Assembly: GCA_040220415.1 (NCBI GenBank)
Contig: JAVJUV010000156.1
Span: 168,521 to 232,520 of the forward strand
Reading direction: 5' to 3'
Length of the DNA stretch: 64,000 nt
Source: JAVJUV01 sp040220415
Lineage (GTDB): Bacteria; Pseudomonadota; Alphaproteobacteria; Rhodobacterales; Rhodobacteraceae
Shown here in pieces: positions 8,757-15,734 of the stretch (positions are counted from its first letter, which is position 1; each line of letters begins with the position of its first letter). The translations under genes and the position numbers were made by a program. Under the pieces are notes generated by a model that was not told where the DNA came from, did no database searches, and saw only the letters and a list, made by a program, of their open reading frames with translations.

Positions 8757-10295
8757 CTAACGTCCTTTGAAGAGTCCGCCCAGAATGCCTCGCACAATCC
8801 GTCGGCCTGTTGTGCCGGTCAGTTCCCGCACGACCATCTTGGTTAGTTTGTCACCCACGCTGTCCGAGCGTGACGTGCGCGAGGTGGAACGCCCAACACG
8901 GTCGGATTCGTAGCGGCGGGCCTGCTTGAATTCGCGTTCGCGTTCTTCCGCCTCGGCTTCTCGGCGTTCGGCTTCCTCGGCCTCTGTCGCAGCAGCATCG
9001 GCGCGGGACATGAGCACCTCGTAGGCGCTTTCCCGGTCGATAGCCTTGTCATACTTGCCAGCGACGGGGGAGTTGGCGATGAAGTCGCGGCGCTCGCCGT
9101 CGGTGATGGGTCCAAGCTGCGATGAGGGCGGGCGGATAAGCGTGCGCTCGACCACGCCGGGGGCGCCCTTGGCTTCCAGCAGTGAGGTGACGGCCTCGCC
9201 TACGCCGACTTCGCGGATCGCCTGTTCGGTCGAAAAACGCGGATTGGTGCGGTAGGTCTGCGCGGCCAGTTTCAGCGCTTTCTGGTCTTTGGGGGTGAAT
9301 GCGCGAAGCGCGTGCTGCACGCGATTGCCCAGTTGTCCCAGGATGTCTTCTGGCACATCGGCCGGGTTCTGGGTGACGAAATAGACGCCGACCCCCTTGG
9401 AACGGATCAGGCGAGCGACTTGTTCGACTTTGTCGACAAGCGCCTTGGGTGCGTCGTCGAATAGAAGGTGGGCCTCGTCGAAGAAGAACACGAGCTTGGG
9501 CTTGTCGGGGTCTCCAACCTCCGGCAATTCCTCGAAAAGCTCGGAGAGCAGCCAGAGCAGCGATGTGGCGTACAGTCGGGGCGCACCCATCAGCTTGTCG
9601 GCGGCCAGGACGTTGATGCGACCGCGCCCGTCGACATCCGTTCGCATTATGTCGGAAAGATCCAGCGCAGGTTCGCCGAAGAACTGCGTTGCCCCCTGAT
9701 TTTCAAGCACCAGCAGTTGCCGCTGAATGGCGCCCAGCGATGCCGTCGAGATATTACCGTAGCGGATCGAGACAGCTTCGCGATTTTCGCCCAGCCAGAC
9801 CAGCATGGATTGCAGATCCTTCAGGTCGAGAAGCGGCAATCCCTCTACGTCGGCGACCCGGAAGGCGATGTTGAGGATACCTTCCTGTGCTTCAGACAAT
9901 TCCAGAAGACGCGAGAGCAGCAGGGGCCCCATCTCGCTGACCGTGGTACGGATCGGATGGCCCTGTTCACCATAGAGATCCCAGAAAGTGACGGGGAAGG
10001 CGTTGTAGGTGTAGTCGTCGAACCCGATCGTACCGGCGCGTTTCGCGAACGCGTCGTGCAGCTTGAAGTCGGGTGAACCGCTTTTTGCGATGCCCGAGAG
10101 ATCGCCTTTTACGTCCGACAGGAACACCGGGACACCCATTGCCGAGAATCCTTCGGCCATGATCTGAAGCGTGACGGTTTTGCCTGTTCCGGTCGCTCCG
10201 GCCACGAGACCGTGCCGGTTCGCGTACTTCAGGATCATTTCCTGCTTCACGCCGTAATCCGGCCCGCCGCCCCCTATGAAAATCGTCTCTGACAC
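8757..10295 (-). CDS. HerA-like P-loop ATPase (DUF853, YjgR family)
   Basis: A 512-residue ATPase of the FtsK/HerA superfamily. Walker A is GATGTGKT at residues 33-40; Walker B is LVFFFDEAHLLF in the middle, followed by the arginine-finger region QVARLIRSKGVGVYFVTQNP. A charged Glu/Arg-rich helix (EAEEAERREAEAEERERE) and a basic tail close the protein. YjgR-like proteins are widespread but uncharacterised; a DNA-pumping role is inferred from HerA. The gene is monocistronic, with its upstream side facing a non-coding stretch. Confidence 0.9.
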   Translation of the reverse strand: MSETIFIGGGGPDYGVKQEMILKYANRHGLVAGATGTGKTVTLQIMAEGFSAMGVPVFLSDVKGDLSGIAKSGSPDFKLHDAFAKRAGTIGFDDYTYNAFPVTFWDLYGEQGHPIRTTVSEMGPLLLSRLLELSEAQEGILNIAFRVADVEGLPLLDLKDLQSMLVWLGENREAVSIRYGNISTASLGAIQRQLLVLENQGATQFFGEPALDLSDIMRTDVDGRGRINVLAADKLMGAPRLYATSLLWLLSELFEELPEVGDPDKPKLVFFFDEAHLLFDDAPKALVDKVEQVARLIRSKGVGVYFVTQNPADVPEDILGQLGNRVQHALRAFTPKDQKALKLAAQTYRTNPRFSTEQAIREVGVGEAVTSLLEAKGAPGVVERTLIRPPSSQLGPITDGERRDFIANSPVAGKYDKAIDRESAYEVLMSRADAAATEAEEAERREAEAEEREREFKQARRYESDRVGRSTSRTSRSDSVGDKLTKMVVRELTGTTGRRIVRGILGGLFKGR

Positions 10296-10344
10296 TGTTG
10301 TTGTTCCTGTCTTTATCGCATGTTTGGCAAAGAGAATACCGTGT

Positions 10345-10448
10345 TAACCTATCTGTGCCAGTCTGAACCTGCCTGCTGTGCGGTTTTCCCGCGCGGTGGA
10401 CAACTTCCTCCCTGTTGACTGGCCGCGCCTTCAAGGCGCGGCTTTTTT
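10345..10448 (+). ncRNA. Candidate anti-Shine-Dalgarno ('cuckoo'-type) small RNA
   Basis: Gene-free stretch ending in a near-perfect intrinsic terminator. Just before it, CAAC (10401-10404) can pair with GTTG (10414-10417) and display the loop TTCCTCCCT. CTTCCTCCC in an apical loop next to a terminator hairpin is the hallmark of the CcsR/'cuckoo' RNAs of Rhodobacter and of related alphaproteobacterial small RNAs. The 5' end is uncertain; a weak -35 (TTGGCA, 10324-10329) would put the start near 10355. Unlike the Rhodobacter genes, it is not downstream of a DUF1127 gene. Confidence 0.4.
10422..10448 (+). terminator. Rho-independent terminator of the candidate sRNA
   Basis: Eight-base-pair stem GCCGCGCC / GGCGCGGC with a five-base loop (TTCAA), followed directly by six T. 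No protein gene ends near it on the + strand, so it implies a short RNA transcript. Confidence 0.85.
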
Positions 10449-10524
10449 CCTTGCTCCTGGTAGGTGCGGGCCCAATTCTTCAAGGCAAGCGGCCAAGAGT
10501 CGAGAAATGTGAACAAAAACCCTG

Positions 10525-10553
10525 TTGACGGCCTGCATTTCTGCCCGTAGCCT
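10525..10553 (+). promoter_or_regulatory. Strong sigma-70-type promoter (TTGACG-N17-TAGCCT)
   Basis: TTGACG at 10525-10530 and TAGCCT at 10548-10553 are separated by exactly 17 bp, resembling strong stable-RNA promoters of alphaproteobacteria. Transcription would start near 10560, well before any coding sequence. Confidence 0.6.
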
Positions 10554-10559
10554 CGCGCC

Positions 10560-10633
10560 AAATTCAAAAGTCGGCCAGTCCGGCAGGGAGTGCGAATTGG
10601 AGAAGGGCCCAGCTGCGGGCCCTTTTCTTTTTT
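10560..10633 (+). ncRNA. Candidate short transcript (about 75 nt) or attenuated leader before ialB
   Basis: It lies between a strong promoter and an intrinsic terminator with no reading frame inside. AATTC near the 5' end can pair with GAATT just before the terminator, giving a two-hairpin RNA. It may be a free-standing small RNA, or a leader controlling the downstream IalB gene by attenuation. I recognise no named RNA family. Confidence 0.4.
10602..10633 (+). terminator. Rho-independent terminator upstream of the IalB gene
   Basis: AAGGGCCC / GGGCCCTT stem of eight base pairs with a six-base loop, followed by TTTTCTTTTTT. It is 115 bp before the ialB start. Confidence 0.88.
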
Positions 10634-10747
10634 GAGCAATGCGGTTCTGTTCGGCAGAGGTTCGCACCTCGCTGGCGATCCGCCCTGACAAGGCCTTGAA
10701 GGCGTGATAGATGCGGCGCCAAGATGACATGAGACAGTGAGGAATTC

Positions 10748-11374
10748 ATGATCGGTAACTTCATGACGATGGCGATCTGCGTCCTTTTGGCCTTGCCGGC
10801 CGCCGCGATCGCACAGGATCAGTCCGCCGACCCGGATGCCTCGACCGCGGATGGAAACGATCCGTCCTTGTCGGGTCTTTCGATGGGCCAGGTTGAGGGT
10901 GACGGTGGTGAACCGCAGGTCGGCGATACCTATGTCGCGGAAGAGCATGGGGATTGGCAACTGCGATGCGTCATGACGGCTGAGGGCAAGGACCCTTGCC
11001 AGCTTTATCAGCTTTTGGCCGATGAAGAGGGCAATTCGGTTGCCGAGTTCTCGATATTCAATCTTCCGGAAGGGCAGCAGGCCGTTGCGGGCGCGACGGC
11101 GGTGACACCGCTCGAAACTTTGCTGACGGCGGATCTTCGACTTCAGGTTGATGCTGGTCAGGCGCGGCGATATCCGTACAGCTTTTGCAGCCAGATAGGC
11201 TGTTTCGCGCGTTTGGGTTTCACGCAGGCGGAAGTGGACGCCTTCAAGGCGGGCAGCGCAGCGACTGTTGCCATCGTGCCTGCGGCTGCGCCGGATGAGG
11301 TCGTCGCACTCAAACTGTCGCTTGCGGGCTTTACCGCCGGCTGGAATGCGCTGATTGCCGCGAATGCCGAATAG
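10748..11374 (+). CDS. IalB (invasion-associated locus B) family periplasmic protein
   Basis: A 208-residue exported protein. The signal peptide is short, with a hydrophobic core around residues 6-20 and an AIA-Q type cleavage site. After an acidic spacer comes the IalB domain with WQLRCVMTAEGKDPCQLYQ and a second cysteine pair in YSFCSQIGCFARLGF; the four cysteines suggest two disulfides. The ATG at 10748 has GAGGA five bases upstream. In Bartonella, IalB aids erythrocyte invasion, but homologues in free-living alphaproteobacteria have no assigned role. It converges with the YceI gene with no gap. Confidence 0.88.
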   Translation: MIGNFMTMAICVLLALPAAAIAQDQSADPDASTADGNDPSLSGLSMGQVEGDGGEPQVGDTYVAEEHGDWQLRCVMTAEGKDPCQLYQLLADEEGNSVAEFSIFNLPEGQQAVAGATAVTPLETLLTADLRLQVDAGQARRYPYSFCSQIGCFARLGFTQAEVDAFKAGSAATVAIVPAAAPDEVVALKLSLAGFTAGWNALIAANAE

Positions 11375-11944
11375 TCAGGCCAGTTTGATCCGCGTCAGGA
11401 TCTGAAGGCGGATCATCGGTCCGACAATGCTGGGGTAGCCGCCGGCGCCGAACCTGCGCCGGTCTACGTCTCCGGTTAGCAAGATAGACAGGTTGCGCCT
11501 GTCGCCTTCTACCGTTCCGCGCTGGCGATAAAGAACTGCGTCGAGCGTGATCCGTTCCGTGACATCGCGTATCGTCAGCGGTCCGGTGACGGTGGCGCGT
11601 TGCACGGTTCCTTCGATTCTTTCCGAACGGAAACGGATCGTCGGGAAGCGCGCGGTGTCGAGGACGCTTTCGCTCTTCATTGCTTCGGTTGCGTAAAAGG
11701 GGCCGGCATCGGCGCTTGCCGCGTCGATGTCGGCGCTGACGCGGCTGTTCGGGGGATTGTCGACGTCCAGTATGATATCGGCAGAAGCGACTTCCATTCT
11801 TCCTGTGAACGGCTGGCCGTTCATCTGGTAGGTAAATGCGACAGTCGAGTTCTGGCTGTCCAGGAGATAGGGGCGGGCAACCGCCAGTGCCGGGCGTGCG
11901 ACCAGAACCGAACCTGAAATGGCGATGAATAAGCGTCGGTCCAT
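11375..11944 (-). CDS. YceI-family periplasmic lipid-binding protein
   Basis: A 189-residue protein with an N-terminal signal (RRLFIAISGSVLVARPALA). The YceI lipocalin-like beta barrel shows as STVAFTYQMNGQPFTGRMEV near residue 33, SADIDAASADAG, FPTIRFRSERIEG and VTGPLTIRDVTERITLD, the characteristic strand order. YceI proteins bind isoprenoid-like molecules; the ligand here is unknown. It lies 80 bp downstream of the ImuA-like gene on the same strand, but that gene has its own promoter and the functions are unrelated. Confidence 0.88.
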   Translation of the reverse strand: MDRRLFIAISGSVLVARPALAVARPYLLDSQNSTVAFTYQMNGQPFTGRMEVASADIILDVDNPPNSRVSADIDAASADAGPFYATEAMKSESVLDTARFPTIRFRSERIEGTVQRATVTGPLTIRDVTERITLDAVLYRQRGTVEGDRRNLSILLTGDVDRRRFGAGGYPSIVGPMIRLQILTRIKLA

Positions 11945-12024
11945 GGTGCCATTCTAACATAGGTCGCAGTTGCTGGCGTTCAGTTTCGCGTGTCCGACCG
12001 GGGCATTTGACCCAAATGTCTGGA

Positions 12025-12639
12025 TCAGGTCCCGATTTCCAATCGCATGCCATCCTTTCCGCTGATGACCTGCCAGCGTTTCTCGGGTTGCATCCGGGCG
12101 CGGCGGCGTTCCAATCGCCAGCCTTCGGCTCCACCTTCGCCGTGCGCGGGGATCAGCGACCAGCGGGTTTCCACCCCGGGCGCGCCTCCGTCGCCGGGTG
12201 TCAGGATCAGACCCAGTGGTGCGACGTGGCCTGCCTCGGTCTCGGCTGCGAGGTGCAGGCGGCGTATCGCGGTTAGGCCCGGCGGATCGGGCAGGTCGGC
12301 CACCACCAGCGGTACGAGACCCGTGCGCAACGCTTCTTCCATAGACCAGAGCAGGTCTTCGGGCCGCTTCGGTGTGATGAAAAGGAGGCGGGACGGATCA
12401 ACCATCTTCAGGAACCCGTCCGGGTTCAGCCGTCCGGGCATCCACAAAGGTCGGATCCACATCACGGGCCCTTGAAGCGCGCCTGCCACCTTCAGCGCCA
12501 GCCGGCGACGGGCCGAGCCGCAGACCTCGTGCACGCGGGACGTCTGAAGCGCCAGACCACCCAGGAAGTCGATGGGTGGTGCCCCGTGTTTGCGGTGTGT
12601 CTGGCGTGTAAGCAAGTGGACGGAGGCATGTTCGGGCAT
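12025..12639 (-). CDS. ImuA-like SOS protein, without imuB/dnaE2 partners
   Basis: A 204-residue RecA-superfamily-like protein: RVHEVCGSARRRLALKVAG near residue 34, GPVMWIRPLWMPGRLNPDG, DPSRLLFITPKRPEDLLWSMEEAL and VPLVVADLPDPPGLTAIRRLHLAAE follow the ImuA order. ImuA normally works with ImuB and DnaE2 in damage-induced mutagenesis, but neither is adjacent here. The ATG at 12639 has no Shine-Dalgarno sequence; the predicted transcription start is only a few bases upstream, so the mRNA may be leaderless. A LexA box lies inside the promoter. The open frame could extend to 12735, but that would run through the promoter. Confidence 0.75.
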   Translation of the reverse strand: MPEHASVHLLTRQTHRKHGAPPIDFLGGLALQTSRVHEVCGSARRRLALKVAGALQGPVMWIRPLWMPGRLNPDGFLKMVDPSRLLFITPKRPEDLLWSMEEALRTGLVPLVVADLPDPPGLTAIRRLHLAAETEAGHVAPLGLILTPGDGGAPGVETRWSLIPAHGEGGAEGWRLERRRARMQPEKRWQVISGKDGMRLEIGT

Positions 12640-12648
12640 AGGATCAGG

Positions 12649-12677
12649 ATAATATGTTCTCTCTTTGTTCTCAACAG
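12649..12677 (-). promoter_or_regulatory. imuA promoter with embedded LexA box
   Basis: On the minus strand, CTGTTG (12677-12672), a 17-bp spacer and TATTAT (12654-12649) form a promoter. The spacer contains GAACAAAGAGAGAAC at 12656-12670, an exact match to the alphaproteobacterial LexA box GAAC-N7-GAAC, so LexA binding would block RNA polymerase. A third GTTC at 12679-12682 may extend the operator. Confidence 0.72.
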
Positions 12678-12684
12678 AGTTCTT

Positions 12685-12712
12685 TTGACATATGCCAATA
12701 TACGCATAGGAT
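12685..12712 (+). promoter_or_regulatory. Promoter of the dsrE-like gene
   Basis: TTGACA at 12685-12690, a 16-bp spacer and TAGGAT at 12707-12712, 24 bp before the ATG. Its -35 box is 14 bp from the LexA box of the divergent gene, so some co-regulation is possible. Confidence 0.55.
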
Positions 12713-12735
12713 GAGAGCATAACAGGGAGGAACAC

Positions 12736-13173
12736 ATGATCCGGACTACGCTAGCCGCGGCCATTCTGGCCGCAACATTGCCAATGGTCGCGATGGCCGA
12801 GGACAAGACTCACTACGTCGCCATCCACGTGGACGACGGCGACCCCAGGGTCATGAACATGGCACTGAACAATGCCCAGAACGTCGATGCATACTACAAG
12901 TCGCAGGGCGACGAAGTGATGATCGAGGTGGTCGCCTACGGGCCGGGTCTCAACATGTTCATCGAAGACGGAAGTCCGGTCAAAGACCGTATTTCGGCCA
13001 TGTCGCTGGAACTCGAAAACATCGCCTTCGCGGCGTGTGGCAATACACTCAAGAAAATGAGTGAGAACAAGGGCCATGAGATCAAGCTGATGACCGAGGC
13101 CGTCGTGGTGCCTTCGGGTGTGGTTCGCCTGATCGAACTGCAGGAACAGGGCTACGCCTACCTACGGCCCTGA
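12736..13173 (+). CDS. Periplasmic DsrE-family protein
   Basis: A 145-residue protein with a clear signal peptide (AAAILAATLPMVAMA-E). The mature part has the DsrE fold pattern: THYVAIHVDDGDPRVMNMALNNAQNV, then IEVVAYGPGLNMFIEDGSPVKDRI and the cysteine in FAACGNTLKKM, ending VVVPSGVVRLIELQEQGYAYLRP. DsrE proteins take part in sulfur transfer or redox; in exported single-domain members the role is unknown. GGGAGG about 7 bp upstream supports this start. It stands alone between imuA and an aldo/keto reductase. Confidence 0.87.
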   Translation: MIRTTLAAAILAATLPMVAMAEDKTHYVAIHVDDGDPRVMNMALNNAQNVDAYYKSQGDEVMIEVVAYGPGLNMFIEDGSPVKDRISAMSLELENIAFAACGNTLKKMSENKGHEIKLMTEAVVVPSGVVRLIELQEQGYAYLRP

Positions 13174-13234
13174 ACCGCCTTGTCAATCCACACCCTGCCG
13201 CTAGGACTAGTGGCTCAGCGACAGGGAGCACTTC

Positions 13235-14278
13235 ATGAGACGAACAACGCTCGGCCGTAACGGCATCGAGGTCAGTAATTATTGTCTGGGGACAATGACC
13301 TGGGGAAACCAGACGCCAGAGGTCGATGCGCACGCCCAGATCGACGCCGCGCTCGATCACGGGATCGATTTCATGGACACCGCCGAGATGTATCCGGTGG
13401 CGCCGGTCCGCAAGGAGACAATCGGAGACACTGAGCGGATCATAGGAAACTGGATAGAAAAGACCGGGCGGCGCCATGAAGTGGTGATCGCAACCAAGCA
13501 CACTGGCACCAGCAAGATGGTGCGCGAAGATCGACCGATCGGGCCGGGGACGGTGCGTGAAGCGCTGGAGGGATCTCTCGTGCGGTTGCGGACCGACTTT
13601 GTCGACCTCTACCAGTTTCACTGGCCGAACCGCGGTTCGTTCATGTTCCGCCAGAATTGGGATTTCGATCCGAGGAAACAGCCTTCGGCAAACGAGATCT
13701 TCGACGAGTCGGCGGCGACGATGGACGTGCTGACGGACCTTTTGAAAGAGGGAAAGATACGCGCCTTCGGCCTGTCGAACGACAGCGCCTGGGGAACGAT
13801 GCAATGGCTGAAAGCTGCCGAACGGGCGGGTGGGCCGCGGGTTGCCACGATTCAGAACGAGTATTCGCTGCTTTGCCGCCTCTTCGACACCGACATGGCG
13901 GAACTGGCTCATCATGAGAACATAACGCTCCTGGCCTTCTCACCATTGGCGGCCGGCTTCTTGACGGGCAAGTACCAGAATGGACAGGTGCCCGACGGAT
14001 CCCGCATGACCCTGAACGCAGAAATGGGTGGCCGTAAGAGCGCGCGCGTGTTCGGCGCGGTCGCCGCCTATCTGGAAATTGCTGTCCGACATGAACTGGA
14101 CCCGGTACACATGGCATTGGCCTGGTGTGTTCAGCGGCCATTCCCAACGATCCCGATATTTGGTGCAACGACCATGTCCCAGTTGCGCACTGTGCTGAGC
14201 GGTCTGGATGTTTCATTGACCGAGGACGTGATTGATGAGGTGTCTAAGGCACACAGAGCACATCCCATGCCATATTGA
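13235..14278 (+). CDS. Aldo/keto reductase (Tas family)
   Basis: A 347-residue NADPH-dependent oxidoreductase with a TIM-barrel fold. The catalytic tetrad is visible: D and Y in FMDTAEMYPV (about residue 50), K in VIATKHTG and H in LYQFHWPN. The opening LGRNGIEVSNYCLGTMTWGNQTPEVDAHAQIDAA matches the Tas/YajO branch. NADP binding is by IFGATTMSQLRTVL near the C-terminus. The natural substrate is not predictable. It has GGGAGCA upstream of the ATG and no operon partners. Confidence 0.93.
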   Translation: MRRTTLGRNGIEVSNYCLGTMTWGNQTPEVDAHAQIDAALDHGIDFMDTAEMYPVAPVRKETIGDTERIIGNWIEKTGRRHEVVIATKHTGTSKMVREDRPIGPGTVREALEGSLVRLRTDFVDLYQFHWPNRGSFMFRQNWDFDPRKQPSANEIFDESAATMDVLTDLLKEGKIRAFGLSNDSAWGTMQWLKAAERAGGPRVATIQNEYSLLCRLFDTDMAELAHHENITLLAFSPLAAGFLTGKYQNGQVPDGSRMTLNAEMGGRKSARVFGAVAAYLEIAVRHELDPVHMALAWCVQRPFPTIPIFGATTMSQLRTVLSGLDVSLTEDVIDEVSKAHRAHPMPY

Positions 14279-14350
14279 AGCGCTGTATTGTTGCCGGGTT
14301 ACCTGTGGCTTCGTAGGGTTCACCGTGGAGGGTTGCCTGGGGAGGCATTG

Positions 14351-14701
14351 ATGGACGCGATCCGTCGCGGTTTTGCTGTTTTTGGCTGTATGCTTCTACT
14401 GGTCGCCTGCCAGGAAGATGGCCCTGCCGCATCGTCTGCGTCCGAGCCGGTTCCCGATCTGCTTGCCGCTGCCCAGAAGCAATGCGAACGCAGTGGCGGA
14501 CGTTGGGGCCTGACCCCTGGTAAGGCGACCTACGTTTGTTACCGGCAGCTTTCGGATGCCGGGAAACGCTGCGATGCCGAGAGCGACTGCAAGGGCCTTT
14601 GCTTGGCTCGCTCACAGACATGCAGCCCGATCGAACCATTCTACGGCTGCCACGAAGTGCTTTCAAACAGTGGGGTCCGTCAGACCCTTTGCGTCGAATG
14701 A
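14351..14701 (+). CDS. Cysteine-rich lipoprotein of unknown function
   Basis: A 116-residue protein with a lipoprotein signal: hydrophobic run and lipobox LVAC near residue 19. After a Pro/Ser/Ala linker the mature domain has eight further cysteines with regular spacing (KQCERSGGRWG, TYVCYRQ, KRCDAESDCKGLCLA, TCSPI, YGCHE, LCVE), suggesting a disulfide-rich fold. GGGGAGG precedes the ATG. Its TGA overlaps the ATG of the lipocalin (ATGA), so they form a coupled operon. I do not recognise the family. Confidence 0.75.
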   Translation: MDAIRRGFAVFGCMLLLVACQEDGPAASSASEPVPDLLAAAQKQCERSGGRWGLTPGKATYVCYRQLSDAGKRCDAESDCKGLCLARSQTCSPIEPFYGCHEVLSNSGVRQTLCVE

Positions 14702-15225
14702 AGCTACTTTTTTCATTTCTTCTCTTCTTGGTGCTTGCCGGCTGCACGGCTTTTCCAAGCTATCGTGACCGCAGCGTCGCGATGACCTCGATGGCGGTCT
14801 TTGACCCCAGCCGCTACACCGGCGTCTGGTACGAAGTGGCCCGTTTTCCCGTGACCTTCCAGCAGGGGTGTACCGACACTCAAGCGATCTACGGCACTCG
14901 GTCCGAGGGCGTTCTTTCGGTGCGGAACGTGTGCACGCGAGACGGTGAATTGGCGTCGATCGAAGGCACGGCGACGATCTCGGGGCCCGGCCGTTTGAAG
15001 GTCCGGTTGGGCGGAATGCCGTTTGCGGCGGATTACTGGGTACTCTGGGTGGACCAGGACTATCGCACGGCGGTCGTCGGTGTGCCGTCCGGAAGGGCAG
15101 GATGGATTCTGAACCGGGATCCGGTGATTCCGGAAGACAGATACCGGGCCGCGCTCTCGGTGCTGGAATTCAATGGATATGATTTGAGCCGCCTGCAAAG
15201 AGCGGCGACGGGGGAGGCGAAATGA
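14698..15225 (+). CDS. blc: Outer-membrane lipocalin (Blc-like lipoprotein)
   Basis: A 175-residue lipoprotein (lipobox LAGC) of the bacterial lipocalin family. The GxW signature is YTGVWYEVARFP near residue 41, followed by the conserved CTDTQAIY, VRNVCTRDG and YWVLWVDQDYRTAVVGVPSG. Blc binds lysophospholipids or fatty acids and is linked to membrane maintenance. The ATG overlaps the stop of the preceding lipoprotein, and its own stop overlaps the next start by four bases, so three genes are coupled. Confidence 0.9.
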   Translation: MKLLFSFLLFLVLAGCTAFPSYRDRSVAMTSMAVFDPSRYTGVWYEVARFPVTFQQGCTDTQAIYGTRSEGVLSVRNVCTRDGELASIEGTATISGPGRLKVRLGGMPFAADYWVLWVDQDYRTAVVGVPSGRAGWILNRDPVIPEDRYRAALSVLEFNGYDLSRLQRAATGEAK

Positions 15226-15734
15226 GCAGAAAGGCGGCTATTCTGGGCCTTGGCGAAAGGGGAAGCGCTTGGGCGGAAATGTTCCGTGATGCAGGTTGGA
15301 GAGTTTCAGGGTTCGACCCGGATCCGAGCGTTGACGGGCTGCCGAGTGGCAGCCGTGGCTGGCGGAAACAGGACACCATCTCATCAACCGTGGCGTATGC
15401 TGATTGGGTTGTTTGCTGCTTGCCGGACAGGCTGGAGCTTATGCTGAAAGTCCTGCAACGTGCGCAAGCCGAAGCGCCGGAAACCGCACTGATCGCGGTG
15501 ACTTCGCGACTGTACGATGTTGACGCGGTGCAGGGGTGCGTAACACGCCCTGGGCAGGTGGTGCTGATCACCGGCGCGCCAGAGACCGGATTTGACCTGA
15601 ACGTTTCCGCTCGGAACGCACCAGAGTTGAAGGTCGCGGCTCTGGCCGTTCTGTCAGCGATATGTCCATCGATCCTGCCGCCGGTACTGGATAGCCTGCC
15701 AGAGGCTCATTCCAGGGACTCGAAGAGAGCCTGA
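15222..15734 (+). CDS. Short Rossmann-fold (3-hydroxyacyl-CoA dehydrogenase-like) protein
   Basis: 170 residues beginning AAILGLGERGSAWAEMFRDAGWRVSGFDPDP, an N-terminal NAD-binding GxGxxG motif with the acidic residue after strand 2. The rest keeps ADWVVCCLPDRLELM and LIAVTSRLYDV but ends before any catalytic C-terminal domain, so it looks like only the N-terminal half of a dehydrogenase. It may be a degraded or repurposed enzyme. It is coupled to the lipocalin by an ATGA overlap and its 3' end overlaps the convergent regulator gene by 28 bp. Confidence 0.65.
   Translation: MSRKAAILGLGERGSAWAEMFRDAGWRVSGFDPDPSVDGLPSGSRGWRKQDTISSTVAYADWVVCCLPDRLELMLKVLQRAQAEAPETALIAVTSRLYDVDAVQGCVTRPGQVVLITGAPETGFDLNVSARNAPELKVAALAVLSAICPSILPPVLDSLPEAHSRDSKRA

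Noticed and set aside
12667..12682. Second GTTC pair as a LexA box
   Set aside because: Spacer is 8, not 7 bases; only noted as a possible extension of the exact box beside it.
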